Assembly: GCF_002878395.1 (NCBI RefSeq)
Contig: NC_061117.1
Coordinates: 223,506,401 to 223,570,400 of the forward strand
Length of the DNA stretch: 64,000 nt
DNA from: Capsicum annuum
Taxonomy: Eukaryota > Streptophyta > Magnoliopsida > Solanales > Solanaceae
Direction: 5' to 3'
In this document: piece after piece, positions 48,114-60,989 of the stretch
Numbering within the stretch: position 1 is the first letter of the stretch
How the letters are laid out: each line of letters starts with the position of its first letter
Notes under the pieces: generated by a model
Told to the model about the DNA's origin: nothing
Database searches by the model: none
The model's input: the letters and a program-made list of their open reading frames with translations, nothing else
Translations under genes and position numbers: made by a program

Positions 48114-51100
48114 ATGATGCCACAAAGTGGAATCCCCCAGCCACCAATGGCACCAATGGATCAACATCAACAACAACAACAGTACCAGCAACAACAACCA
48201 CCACCACAACAGCAATGGATGATGCCACCTCAGCAGCAACAACAACAACAACCGCCACAATTTCAACCTTCGTGGGCGCAGCAACAACAACAGCCATCGC
48301 AACAATACGGTGCTGCTATTCCGACGAGTAATCCGAGTCCTAGCTCCATGTCGAATCCGAACGAGGTTCGGTCGCTTTGGATTGGGGATTTGCAGTATTG
48401 GATGGATGAGAATTATCTCTCCACTTGCTTTTATCATACCGGCGAGGTAATTTAACCAGCTTTTTCTGCGAATGCTGCTTTTGTTTAATTAAACTAGAAA
48501 TTAATATAAGGAGGTTAGGTTTATTAGGTTGTTATTGAGCTGGTTAGGAACGTTGATTATTTCTGATATAAGCTTGGTGATGTTGTTTAACTAAAGGAGA
48601 AATTAATGTTTGGAGGTTAGGTTTATTAGGTTGTTATTGAGCTGGTTAGGAGCGTTGTTTATTTTTGGTGTAGCTTGGTGATGATGTTTAATTAAAGTAG
48701 AAATTAATATTAGGAGGTTAGGTTTATTAGGTTGCTATTGAGCTGGTTAGGAACTGATAGAAGATCAATGGGCTCCACTCCTTTGGGATCGATGCTTCAA
48801 GGATCACATCTATGGATCCAAGATTTGGTTGTTTTAGGGGAACAAATACATGTGTGGATGATAGCTTGGAGCGCGGGAGAAGCTACATTTGATGATGTCA
48901 TCCACGGGAGCATTGAGCCACGACGTGTTTGGAAGATACCGTGGGCTTCGAGATAGCATGGACGCCCATGACATTATTTTGGGCTTTGGGTCGCTTTTGG
49001 GCCCAATAGCTTTTAGGGTCACTTTTGGGCCCATTGTGTAATAAAGACCCATGGCATATAAATCTCTAGTTTGCCTTCATTTTAAGGAGAGATTTTAGAT
49101 GACATATTTGTAGCCTCTTTTGAGAGCCTCTTTCAAGGTGGAATCCTTGTATTGATGATTTGCTTAGAAACGGAGATTGCTTGGTGATTTCGGTTCGCTT
49201 GAGGTCACGTAAGAGATAGGTTTAGGTTGTGTATGATATTAAAGGTCAGAAGGTGGAATAAGCTTTTGTATTGTTAATATTACATCTTCATTTGTCTATC
49301 TATCAATCTTTACTTTCTTGTAATCGTTTGTCTATATCTAGTGTAATCCATTTGTGTTCTTGTCTTGTAACCGTGTGTTGTTGTTATTGCATCTTGTTCA
49401 TCAAGCGTTGTTGTTTTTAGTGTGTTTTACTCTTGATATCATTTCCTTTCTTGTTCTTCTTGTGAATCCGAGAGAGGTCATCAAAAGGGGTCCTCGGTTC
49501 TTCAAATCGTTGACTATTTTGGTGTATGTTTTTGTGTCTTCCTTGTCGATCTTGTATCAGGAACGTTGCTTAGTTCTGATAAAGCCTGGTGATGTTGTTT
49601 ACTTAAAGGAGAAATTGATATTAGGAGGTTCGGTTTATTAGGTTTGATAAAGAAATGGACCTTGGGCCTAATTCAACCTCAAAAGCTAGCTCATGAGGGG
49701 AGGATTGCCCAAGACCGTATAAGGAGACCAAAGACCCTTTAACCCACCGACGTGGGACTCCAACACCCCCCGCACGCTCAGGGCTGGACATCTGGAGCGT
49801 GGACAATGTAAGACGGGGGGCCCAACATCGGAAACAATGAACTGGGTGCGCCTGACTCTGATACCATGATAAAGAAATGGACCTTGGGCTTAACTCAACC
49901 TCAAAAGCTAGCTCATGAGGGGAGGATTGCCCAAGACCATATAAGGAGACCAAGGACCCTTTTAACCCACCGATGTGGGACTCCAACAATTAGGTTGTTA
50001 TTGAGCTGGTTAGGAACGTTGCTTATTTCTAATATAGCCTGGTGATGTTGTTTACTTAAAGAAGAAATTGATATTAGGTCGTTCGGTTTCTTAGGTTGTT
50101 ATTGAGCTGGTTAGGAACATTGCTTATTTCTGATATAGCTTGGTGGTGCTGTTGAATTGAAGGAGAAGTTAATATCAGGAGGTTAGGTTTATTAGGTTGT
50201 TAGAGCTGGTTAGGTAAATTGATTGTTTCGGATATAGGTTGGGGTTGTTGTTTAATCGAAGGAGAAATTAATGTTAGTAAGTTTGGTTTCTTAATTTTAG
50301 AGGACAATTGTTAATTAAAGGCGAAATTAATATTAGGAAATATGGTTTCTTTGGTGGTTATTAAACGAAAAATTGGAGGTGAATTTAGAAGATGTATTGA
50401 AGGGTTCAAAAGTTTCCTAGAGGAGAGGATGGAAACCAATGTGAAAGCTCAATATTTGCGTTAGTTATACTGGCTCTTATTTTTTAATTTGCTTTATGCG
50501 ATGGCTTCATTGTTCTTTCTGCAGCTTGTTTCTGCCAAGGTCATCAGGAGCAAGCAAAGTGGCCAGTCTGAAGGTTATGGATTCCTTGAGTTCAGGAGTC
50601 ATGCTGCTGCAGAAACTGTTTTGCAGACATATAATGGCACCTTGATGCCAAATGTGGAACAGAATTTCCGTATGAACTGGGCATCTCTTGGTGCCGGTGA
50701 AAGGAGAGATGATTCACCCGAGTATACAATATTTGTTGGTGATTTGGCTGCTGATGTGACGGATTATGTGCTACAAGAGACATTCAAACCCGTGTATTCA
50801 TCAGTAAAAGGTGCAAAAGTTGTAACAGATAGGATCACTGGTCGTACTAAAGGATATGGATTTGTCAAGTTTGGTGATGAGAGTGAACAATTACGTGCTA
50901 TGACCGAAATGAACGGTGTGCTTTGTTCAACTAGGCCCATGAGGATTGGCCCAGCTGCGAACAAGAAACCAGTGGGTACCCTGCAGAAAGGTTTGGCCAT
51001 ACCACCCTTTCATCTGCTATGCTGAAGGCGGACTTTTTCTGTTCCTTTTGTTTGCAATTTGAACTGTACTGTTTGTTGTTTGCATTCCTGATATCTAGCT

Positions 51101-53974
51101 TCCAATGATGCCATAAATCTCTTGACGTTTTCAGAGTCTATAAGCTGATTGTTCTTTACGCTTTGCGCTTGAAGTATCGGAATCATTAAAATCCTTTTCT
51201 TCCAGTACTTAACTTTCTACACGTGGGGCCATTAATTGTTTCAAAATGTGCACAAACTTATAAAACTCGTGTTTTCTCAAAGCAGGAAACAGAGAGGCTC
51301 TCATATGGGGGCCTGGAACTGATTTCAGCTGAAATGATTCCACTTTAGTGCGTGGCCTCATTTTAGGTCAGTTTATTTGTTTATGTCACGCATCCTTACT
51401 TCGTATTCTTGTGGCATTTTTATGCTACATTCAGTTAATTTCCAGTTCCTGAATTACTATTACGAGCCATAGTAAATTATTTCCATTTTTAAATTTCCTT
51501 CCTTCATTTTACCAGTTTATTTAATTCCTCAGTTGGCCTTGTGTTATTTCAGTTAGGATCTATCTCGCACACCTTTAAATAATGCTGCAGCAAGCTGTTT
51601 CCATTCATTTCCTTACAATTCTTTTCCTTCCTTTGCGTGTCACGTTCACAGTGGTCTGTTTTAATGGTGTTTGCTGCTACTACTGGGAAATCAACATCAT
51701 CTATCAACACCTTTTCTTTCGTTAGTCAAAGTACTGTAAAATTGATCAATCTTGTAGGAGATGCAAAAATGGTTATATCACTAGTTTTGTTCCATATGGT
51801 GGGACTGCTTTGGTTAATAATTTGAGGTGATTCTATCATTTCAGTTTTAATACATTTTTTTGAGAAAATTTGAGTTTTAATACATTTGTCGAGAAGTATT
51901 CTTTCGATTCCAATTACTGTCCTTTTTTTGGTCGGATTGTTCAATTAGTCATCTGTATACAATACTTAGCATAAAAGATCTGCAAGCTATAATTTTGTGT
52001 TTCCAAAATACTAAAATTCTGAAGACAATCGATGCGAAGTGCAGCCGACAAGGAGTTGGAGTTATAAACTTGTGGATCAAATTGGTTGTTCAGTACACAT
52101 GTGGCTTACGCTATGTTAGCGTAAGGTATCAATGCTAGTACCAGCAAGTGGCATAATGTGGGATTGTTGGTCTTTACTGAAATGCTTAAAAATAATATAT
52201 TAACTTCAGAGGGGTTTCCATCTTCAATCCTTGTTTGCGATTGTGATATCTGCATTGTAAATTCAAAATTTGATGGGCAATATAACATAGTTCAAGTTGA
52301 ATAACATAGTTCAAGTTGAAAGCACCCTCCACCTCCAACGGCTGTCGGTTCGAGTCTCCAAGTTGCCATATCCCAAAAAAAGTTCAGATACTTTTGACAT
52401 CATTTTGGTCTGTTATTTTTGAAATTGTTTTGATATTTCAAAACAAATCATGTGAATCTGTCCTCTATTTATACTTGTATGAGTGTCTTATAGATGGACA
52501 GCAGTTATCAATACATGATGGAAGGCTGAGGAGCAAAACATTGATACTTTTCATAGAATACCATAACATTTATTTTTAATTTAATTGTGATTCATGTGTA
52601 AAACTGTTGATATTTATATTGTTGCATTAAAGAATTAGAAGGGGTTGTTGACCGTCTGAGACTCTGAGTCGGTAGTGTTGTTTGTTCAGTGGTTTTACAA
52701 ACAGTTCTCTAACTCCTTCAGCTTATGTTAAGAAGGGTGCATGCCACAAACCTAGGACTTCTAATCCACGACTTTCAAAGGGTGTGCGCTCACGTGTTGG
52801 CTTAACTAGCGCTTATGAATACTTATTTGTTTTGATTTTGTCTTTTCTGTGTTTGAATGCATTCATCTGTTTCCCCTGCTCATGGATTTTCTTTTCCGAG
52901 AAGATGTGGAAATGTAAAATGATGGTTATAATGAATTGGAACGTTGTGTTTTGGTTATATTTTCTGTTTTATAAAACCTCACTCTACATGTATATAGCTT
53001 AGGTGAATTGATGTGTATTCTGACTTTGTTCTTTTATACTTTTATGTTGCTGACCATTCCTCTCTTCGTGCTGGAGAGTGAATCCTGACTCTAGATGCTC
53101 GGACTTTTTGATGACTGCATTTCTACTCACATCTTTTACCATTGCAGCTACCTATCAAAGTCCTCAAGCTACTCAAGGCGAAAGTGACCCAAATAATACA
53201 ACTGTGGGTAGCTCGTTTTGATGTGAGGTTTATTTTTTTAGTATATGCACTTCTAACTGTTCATATTCAAATGTACAGATATTTGTTGGTGGTTTGGATC
53301 CTAGTGTCGCAGAAGAACATTTGCGGCAAGTGTTCTCCCCATACGGTGAATTGGTTCACGTGAAGATAGTGGCTGGAAAGCGCTGTGGCTTTGTTCAGTT
53401 TGGCAGTAGGTAATATCTGATGATTTTAACGTAGATTTCTTGTCCATGTTCCTTTCTCATGTTCTATCACACGGCATTTGCAGAGCTTCTGCTGAGCAGG
53501 CTTTATCAAGCTTGAATGGCACACAATTGGGAGGACAAAGCATTCGGCTTTCATGGGGGCGTAGCCCTTCTAACAAACAGGTTTGTGGCTTATCTTTGCA
53601 GTATCTAACTTTGGTATATCCGCTACTGTGCTTACTCTGATTTTTCTATGTAGTCCGACCAGACTCAATGGGGTGCTGGTGGCGGTGTTGGTGCTGGTGC
53701 ATATTATGGATATGGCCAAGGATACGAGGCTTATGGAGGATATGCTCCTCCTGCTCAGGACCCTAATATGTATTACGGGAATTACCCAGGATATACAAAT
53801 TATCAGCAGCCACAGCAGGTATGACAAATCTGGCCTTGGAAGGTCTCTTGGGCTTGCCTGCCATGAGTTTGACCTTTTCGCTTTCTAGTTAGCCTAGGAG
53901 TTCATTGGCACTTTCCTATGACTATATGTATTTTTTCATCGGTATTTTCTCGTCGTTTTCTTCATTTGCAGTGA
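48114..53974 (+). CDS. RBP45: RBP45/47-type RNA-binding protein, three RRMs, 416 aa
   Basis: Exons: 48114-48446, 50525-50990, 53148-53203, 53279-53409, 53484-53580, 53654-53818 and 53972-53974 (the stop codon alone opens the last exon, after TTTGCAG). Phases join (1,251 nt). I chose the ATG at 48114 (MMPQSGIPQP) because the polyglutamine-rich N-terminus is family-typical; an upstream in-frame ATG at 48051 would add 21 residues. Residues 11-65 are Gln/Pro-rich. RRM1 begins at LWIGDL (88), with GYGFLEF; RRM2 has IFVGDL and GYGFVKF; RRM3 has IFVGGL and RCGFVQF. The tail is Gly/Tyr/Gln-rich. Family members bind U-rich or poly(A) nuclear RNA and are nuclear or stress-granule proteins. Intron 1 is transposon-rich. 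Confidence 0.93.
48755..49559 (+). mobile_element. Solo LTR, 805 bp, TSD GGAAC
   Basis: It starts TGATAGAAG and ends TTGTATCA (TG...CA with short inverted ends). GGAAC lies at 48750-48754 and 49560-49564. No internal retroelement genes are present. The surrounding array shows the uninterrupted site 'gttaggaacgttg', confirming the boundaries. Orientation is uncertain. Confidence 0.9.
49645..49988 (-). mobile_element. Complete TRIM element, 344 bp
   Basis: Two terminal repeats (49645-49765 and 49867-49988) run TGATAAAG to CTCCAACA on the plus strand. At 49854-49866 'gactctgatacca' is the reverse complement of a TGGTATCAGAGTC primer site and abuts the right repeat. A polypurine tract (plus strand 'cccccc') abuts the left one. 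The element is thus in minus orientation with a ~100-bp non-coding interior. ATTAGGTT occurs on both sides (49637-49644 and 49989-49996). Confidence 0.92.
50991..53147. other. RBP45 intron 2
   Basis: A 2.2-kb AT-rich intron. A tRNA-like B-box 'ggttcgagtctcc' at about 52346 suggests a SINE fragment. Nothing else was recognised. Confidence 0.55.
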
Positions 53975-56635
53975 TATTGCTTATTTTTCAAGGAGGCAAA
54001 GAAGTAGATGGTGTTCAAGTTTCCAGTGTTTCGGCTGATCTTTCCAGTCGCACGACTGGTTGTACAATGATTTGATAAACTGAGTGATCGTGTGAGTTTT
54101 TGTGGGATATTTTTTTTTTTTGGGTCTGTAACTTGAGTTTGCTACAACGTAGTTGTACGTGTACTGCTGAAACATAACGAGCAGTATCTCTGCCTATGTG
54201 TAGACTTGTCTTGTTGTTTTACTGTTTCTGATTTGCAGTTTTTGATTGCTTGGTTTAGTGTACCCCTTTATTCATGTTAGACGTGGTCTGCAGATTTAAT
54301 TGAGAGCGGCGTTTGAGTTAAAGCAGCATCTAGTGAATGGATGCTTGCAATTGACAAAATAAAGATGGTAGAGTTGCTATATTTTAGTCTGAGGTGTGTG
54401 GAGTACCTCTGCACTAATTTTGTGTGGGGTCTTATTTTACTCTTACAGGACGTGGGATGAAATCATTATTTATTTGTTTTTTCAAGTATTGAATTATGCA
54501 TCAGACTCCTAATTTTTAAAATTAAGATCAAAGGTGTTTTTCTTTGGTGCAACACGTGATTGTTACTTGAAAAACACAAGCCAATGTACAAATCCAAAAT
54601 TTCAAAATTTGAAAAACACAAGCCAATGTACATATCCAAAATTTCAAACCTCTTAACAGGATAAAGGTACCAAGTTGAGCAAAGGTTATCTTTCCTGTGC
54701 AATAGGCAAGACACATATCCACTGAATTTTTATTTCCTTGATCCTTTCTAATAATACGTAATTTTTAAAATTTATATGACATACTTTGACCCTTTGCCAC
54801 CAAATAGGTTTGAGTGAGAATTGTAGACTGTACGCATATTAGTTGTGAAGAGCTGATTTTGAAAGACCAAAGTGATATTGGTCGTGTGTTTTGATCCTAT
54901 ATCAAAACTCTAGCTTTAAATATATGGCTGTAAATTTTTAGGACTTGTGTACTTAATATTTGTAGGATGCTTTTCATGAGAGTAAGTTAAACATCTAAAA
55001 TTAATTTTTTCTTTTATTAATGAGAGTAAATCCAAAAAGAAATACGAAGAGTGTGAAAGCAAAAAGGAAAAAAGCTGGAGATAAAGGGAAATCTAGGTGT
55101 GAAGCAAACAAAAAAGCGCGGTAATTAGGGAAATGAAAAAGCAAAAAGGAAAGAAAAAAAGACCAATGATTCGGGGGGACTGTGCACCCGATGCCGCGAC
55201 TTACTAGTCAATTAAGGGGTTACGAATTAGGGGCGAATTTAGATATAAATATTTAACATTCCGTTATTCATTAAATTTGATATAATCATATAAGAAATGA
55301 TTAAAGATGGATATACACCCTCTGTCTTAATTTATGTGATATATTTTTCTTTTTTTGTTCTCTCCAAAAAAATATCATATTTTTTATTGGGAAAAACTCA
55401 AATATGTCATTGAACTATTAGAAATACTTATTTATGCCAACAGTTAAAAGTTTGGCTCATTCATATCCTCGCCGTTATAAAATCGGCTTATCTATATCAT
55501 TAATTTTTAACGGTGATTTTCAAAAATAGCTTTGTCAAGTGGCCTTTTACTAAAGGTCTACGTCATTAATTAAAATAAGGAAAAAGGCTCAAATATGCCA
55601 TTGAACTATCAGAAATGACTCATTTATGCTATCAGTTAAAAGTTGAGCTCATTCATGTCATCGCCATTATAAAATCAGTTCACCCATGTCATTACTTTTT
55701 AATGGTGGCTTTTCAAAAACTATTTTCTATATGGCATTTTATTAGAAGTCCACGACATTAATTAAAATAAGCAACAAGGCTCAAATATGTCATTGAATTA
55801 TCAGAAATAACTCATTTATATCATCAGTTAAAAGTTTGGCCTATTCATGCCATCACTGTTATAAAATCAACCTACCCATGCCATTACTTTTTAATGATGA
55901 ATTTTTAAATAACTTTACCACGTGGTCTTTATTCATTAAATTCGATACAAATTTGATATAATTATATAAGAAATGGTTAAAAATAAATATACATCCTCTG
56001 TCTCAATTTATGTGACATTTTTCTTTTTTTATTCGCTCCAAAAAAATGCCATATTTTTTATTTCACAACTATTTAATAACATTATCTCTATTTTATCCTT
56101 ACTGAATTTCACTAAATAAAAAAAGCACCTAAAAAGTAAATATTAAAGTGATTTTAGGAAGGATAATTTTGTAAATTTCATGAAGTCATCATTTACTTTT
56201 TAAACTTTATATTGGATAAAATAATGACACATAAAATAGGATGAAGGGAGTAAGATGGATAAAAATACCCTTGAAATCAAGAAGATAGCTGAATGCTTCG
56301 ATTTTTCAAGTCGAATCTTAAATCTTTAGATGTCAAAATATGCTTTCAAACCTTCTCAGCACCCATGATCCTTACATCCTGAGTCCACTCCACCACTTAT
56401 GAGAGCGGTGAGGCTTCACGTTTAAATTCCAATAGCCAAAAATCAAAAGTAGTATACTATATGTTAATTTCGTTCTATCTACCCAATATGTGTTTGGAAT
56501 TAATTGAGGTGCAAATAGCTAGCTCGAACACCACAGTTATAAAAATAAAAATAAAAATAAAAAAGCAATGACTAGTGGGACTAAAAGTCTTATTATTAGC
56601 CAATTTTCAAAAAAACTTTCATCGAAAAAACAATA
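53975..56635. other. RBP45 3' flank and PAP upstream region
   Basis: It contains a short direct repeat at about 54565-54650 ('gaaaaacacaagccaatgta' twice) and the complex repeat block at 55250-56255. Immediately upstream of the PAP gene it is AT-rich with no clear TATA assignment. Confidence 0.6.
55250..56255. repeat. Three ~190-bp repeats inside a duplicated MITE-like flank
   Basis: 'ggctcaaatatg.cattgaa', 'gttaaaagtt' and 'ttttaa.ggtg' recur at about 55393, 55582 and 55772. The block is bordered on both sides by the same flank ('gatataat.atataagaaat' then 'cctctgtct.aatttatgtg'), at about 55278 and 55958. The right end 'aggatgaagggagtaa' is Stowaway-like. Confidence 0.85.
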
Positions 56636-59600
56636 ATGGAAGTGAAGTTGAAGATACTACTACTACTGCAGTTGATCTCTTTCACAGTCATTTTGTTCAT
56701 CGTTGCAACAGTTAGAGCTGGAGAAGAAGTAGAATATGTCCGGCCTCCGCCGCGTAAAGCCTTTCGTTTGCCATGGGATCCAAAACTTTCCTCCCAACCT
56801 CAACAGGTAGAAGTATTTATACTCACTCGGTTTCAGTTTGTTCGTCTTACTTTCCTTTTTAGTCGTTTTAAAAAAATAATGATCTTCCCTTTTTTGGCAA
56901 TTGTTTAGTTTCTTAAATTCCGTATCAAAAGTTAAAACGAGAGAGACATTTGAATCAAAGTGAGCATAATTCAAAGATTCAGAATTTTAAGTCAATATAG
57001 TTATTACTAGTAAGCAGTGTTTGCTTCGTCTCAATTTACGTGATAGTTCTGGTGAATTAAATTAATTTAATCAAATTTTTGATTTTTCTTTTGTTAATTG
57101 TATCTACACGAAGAAGAACTGCAACTTATAGTACTTAAATTTCATATTTTTCTGAATATTTAAATCTTATCTTTTAATATTGAGTTGATCTAATGCAATT
57201 TAGTTTAGAATGTTAATCAAATTTACTCTCGATATGTAAACTGTGTGCATAAATTGAGATCAAGGTACAAAGTGACCTATGGAGTAGTAGTAGTTTTTAT
57301 GAGAACAAGGACAAACCTTTTTTTAATTTTTGTAAAAAATATTGCGGGTTAGGGATTACAAAGTTGGAAATTGAAGGTGAAAGTTTAGATAATCTACTGA
57401 CTGAGCTGCTAAGATTCTTCACGAGTGTACACTTACTAAAAGAGATACTGTAAATTTTTCAAAAAATTAGTTGCAATGTGTAGATCCGCCTATGTTTATC
57501 CGTTCATATTATTGGTGTTCATTTGAAGGGGAGCCTTGGAGTAACTAGTAAAGTTTCTATCATGTGACCAGGAGGTCACCGGTTCAAACAAACCTTTGGC
57601 AGAAATGCAAGGTAAGACTGCGTACAATACAACCTTGTGGTGGAGTCCTTCTCCGAATCTTGTGCATAGTGAGAGCTTTAGTGCACCGGACTGCCCTTTT
57701 TTTTGGTGGTCATTCCTAGTGATTTTGGCTCAAGAGTGGGAGCTTTAGTGCACCGGGCTGCCCTTTTTTTTTTTGGTGGTCATTCGGATTTTACCTCTAC
57801 TGCTGCTCAGCCAAAGTATAGGAGTTTCATTTCCTCTTTGTTACAATATGATATGGAATTAAGGGTACTTGGTTTTCTTTTTGATCTGTTAAGGCTTGAA
57901 CATGTTCAATGCTTTGGTAAAATTTGGTTATTCCTCACTGATTGAAACTCCTCATTTTGCATCCCAATGTGTTAGCCCAAAGACTCGAGCGTCTTTGAGC
58001 TCCTGAAGTTACCAACTTTCATCGTGTCTGTATTTTCATACTTCATAGAAAGTAGTGTTGATCTTCTACATGTTGCTTAGCATGACATCAACGTGCAATG
58101 TAGTTCAGTTAGCATTAATAACGCTCATACACACCAAAGCTCTTCTTGTTTGGGCATCCATTTTCTTTTTGTCTAAGTTGGCGTTAGGCCCTGTTTAGGA
58201 CGATGTAAATATTTCCATGGTCATCTCGGTAATGGAATGCAATAATAACGAAGATGGGGGAGGGGTTGGCATGGAGGGTGGTGTAAAGCTGGTAGTTTTC
58301 TCACAATGGAATGTTGTATTTCTCTTGGCACATCCAAACAACATAAAAGAACTAAAATTTCTTGAATTTGTTTTCATTTCGACTAACTTCTCTTTCCCTC
58401 TTTAGTTTCTTGATTCAGAGCTCAAACGGAACTTTTGCAACCAATCAAGCATGAAAAACAAAACATTTTACGCCATACCAAATTGGCTTACTGTTATCTC
58501 TTCCTTGAGTTACGTGTTTGCTGTTTTGGTGAATAAATGGAGCCTGAATATTTAATCATGTGCATTGATATTGTCATTGCAGGTTCACATCTCATTAGCT
58601 GGGGACAAACACATAAGAGTATCATGGATCACATCTGATAAATCTTCTCCTTCGGTTGTTGAATATGGCACATCCACCGGAGAATACAGTTTTAAAGCTC
58701 AAGGAGAAAGTACCAAGTACAGTTACCTGTTTTATAGGTCCGGAATGATACACCATACTGTGATTGGACCATTGCAAGACAACACAGTGTACTTCTACAG
58801 ATGTGGTGGCGAAGATCCGGAGTTCCAGTTCAAAACTCCACCGTCTAAGTTTCCAGTTACTTTTGCCGTGGCAGGTGATTTGGGCCAGACTGGATGGACG
58901 AAGTCAACTTTAGACCATATAGACCAATGTAAATATGATGTTCATTTGCTCCCCGGTGACCTTTCTTATGCTGATTATATTCAACATAGGTGGGACACAT
59001 TTGGTCAACTGGTTCAGCCGCTGGCTAGTGCAAGGCCATGGATGGTGTCGCAAGGGAATCATGAAAAAGAAAACATACCATTCATTGTGGATAAATTTAT
59101 ATCTTACAACTCCAGGTGGAAGATGCCATTTGAGGAGAGTGGATCTACTTCAAATCTCTATTATTCATTTGATGTTGCAGGGGTTCATACGATCATGCTT
59201 GGTTCATATACCGACTATGATGAGTACTCTGATCAATACAGATGGCTGAAGGTTAGCTGAGCTCTCATTTAGCCTCTAGTTTTGAAGAGAGTTCACGTAC
59301 TGACATGTCGTTTTGCTAATGTAAATGCATTTATTGGAAATTCAATTGTAGGCTGATCTTCTAAAAGTTGATCGTAAAAAGACCCCTTGGTTGGTTGTGT
59401 TATTCCATGTGCCATGGTATAATAGCAATGAAGCCCATCAAGGTGAAGCTGATGACATGATGTCAACTATGGAGCCTCTGCTGTATGCAGCTGGTGCAGA
59501 TATAGTGTTTGCTGGGCATGTTCATGCTTATGAGCGCACGGTATGCCTGTCTTGCTAATTTGCTTGTTATTCTTGATCATTGGATCAATAATGCAATTCT

Positions 59601-60228
59601 TCTTTTACAACAGAATCGAGTTTATAATGGCAAACCTGATCCTTGTGGTGCGATTCACATAACAATTGGTGATGGAGGAAATAAAGAAGGTTTAGCGCGC
59701 AAGTAAGTGTTCCCTGTAAAATAAATTTTCTTGCCATTCTGGGCACAAGATCCTTAACATGACAATGGAAGCAAGAACTAGTTAACTCATTAATGGTCTC
59801 TGCATCCGGTTTTTGAGTTGGAACATCTTTCTGTATCGCCCATTAGCTCAATAGGTGGGTTCATCATAGTTGAACAACCTTGACAACAATAAGTAACTTC
59901 TCACCAAGTAATCAGAATCTCCCTCCAGAAGAAGACCCCTCATCTCCCCCAAGTTTTAGGTGCAATTTTTGGTTGGAAGTAGAGTGAAACTTATTATGAC
60001 TGAACTTACATGTCATGGCAAATTATTGACAGGTACGAGCAACCCCAACCAGAATGGTCTGTCTTCCGTGAAGCAAGCTTTGGCCATGGTGAACTTGCGA
60101 TCATTAATTCAACTCATGCTTCTTGGAGTTGGCATAGGAATGATGACGATGAACCAGTGAGGTCCGATCAGGTTTCGATTACCTCATTGATTGGTTCAGG
60201 ATGCAGCAGCATTGGAGTCATGAACTAA
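56636..60228 (+). CDS. Purple acid phosphatase (PAP18/20/22-like), 437 aa, secreted
   Basis: Exons: 56636-56806, 58583-59251, 59352-59540, 59614-59702 and 60033-60228; 1,314 nt with the stop at 60226. The enzyme hydrolyses phosphate monoesters using a binuclear Fe(III)-metal centre. Residues 1-28 are a signal peptide ([19 protein letters not shown]). A fibronectin-like N-terminal domain follows from [15 protein letters not shown]. Metal-ligand motifs are all present: GDLGQTG (D156), GDLSYAD (D183, Y186), GNHE (N216), VLFHVPW (H299) and GHVHAYER (H336, H338). The length fits the low-molecular-weight plant PAP group. The C-terminus ends [11 protein letters not shown]. Such enzymes are often phosphate-starvation induced; no P1BS element was verified. 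Intron 1 (1.8 kb) carries a SINE. Confidence 0.93.
57535..57775 (+). mobile_element. tRNA-derived SINE with duplicated 3' end
   Basis: A-box-like 'ggagccttggagtaactag' and B-box 'ggtcaccggttcaaac' are followed by the body 'ggcagaaatgcaaggtaag'. The 3' part 'gagctttagtgcaccgg.ct' plus 'gccc', a T run and 'ggtggtcattc' occurs twice (ending at about 57712 and 57785). It is the same family as 9872-10054 and lies in PAP intron 1. Confidence 0.82.
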
Positions 60229-60989
60229 GAAAAATCCTTGAAGCTCTCTTAGTAACAGAAACAAAGTACTTATTGTTGTTATATAAAGTTGATTCAGAAA
60301 ATATATTAATTAAGGAATATGATAGTAGTCTCTTGCTTTATAGGATTATTACCTACTACTTACCTTCAACTATGCTTGTACTTGACTACCAATAGCATAA
60401 GCCACATGAAGGTGACAAAGAAAGCCAAACTATATTCATCAATATTTTCGCATTTGTTATATTTAAACACATCATTCACTGATAAAGAAGCAGTTGAATA
60501 CTGAATAATCGATAAGTTTGTTGCGCAGATTGAGCGTCAAGAACTTGAAGATGAGAGATCTACATCTAATACAATGCCATAGGAAAGAACTGTTTCAATT
60601 ACATTGTTTGTTTCACTAAATTACTCTTTAGAAAACATGTTGAATTCCGAAGCTTTAGGGTGAACATTACATGCAACTCGAGTAGCAGTCTAGGATTTCA
60701 GAAACTAGTTTTCGCCAGTTGAAAGAGGACTGGTATTGCATTAATAACAATCACTAGTACCTCCTTGCATTTCTTTGGCATCTGTGAGTAAGGTGTGATC
60801 TGACCTAATTTAGCACAAGTCAAAAAAACCTATCAACAGAGGAACCCAGGATAATGGCCAGTTCTATAACAAGTTCAAGCAACAGTCGAGAAGCTTCGGC
60901 AGATTCATTTGCCAAATGCAGATTGTGAATGCCTTCCTCCGAGATGGAAGCTCAAAATTTCAACACACATCTGTGAGCTTAGGTTCCAT
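60229..60989. other. Convergent intergenic region, PAP and CRM gene 3' ends
   Basis: This should hold both polyadenylation regions. No other gene or element was recognised. Confidence 0.6.

Larger units (their letters stand above)
48490..50350 (+). repeat. ~100-bp tandem array in RBP45 intron 1
   Basis: Monomers read roughly 'gaaattaatattaggaggtt', 'aggtttattaggttgttatt' and 'gagctggttaggaacgttg', then 'gatgttgtttaa'. About seven or eight copies occur between 48500 and 50350. They are interrupted by the solo LTR (48755-49559) and the TRIM (49645-49988), and decay toward the right. Confidence 0.9.

Noticed and set aside
48049..48437. Long minus-strand frames over RBP45 exon 1
   Set aside because: They are antisense shadows of the CAA/CAG-rich polyglutamine region; composition (Val/Ala/Leu runs) reflects the repeat.
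52330..52375. Possible tRNA gene ('ggttcgagtctcc')
   Set aside because: Only a B-box-like motif is present; no acceptor stem or anticodon arm can be built around it, so it is at most a SINE fragment.
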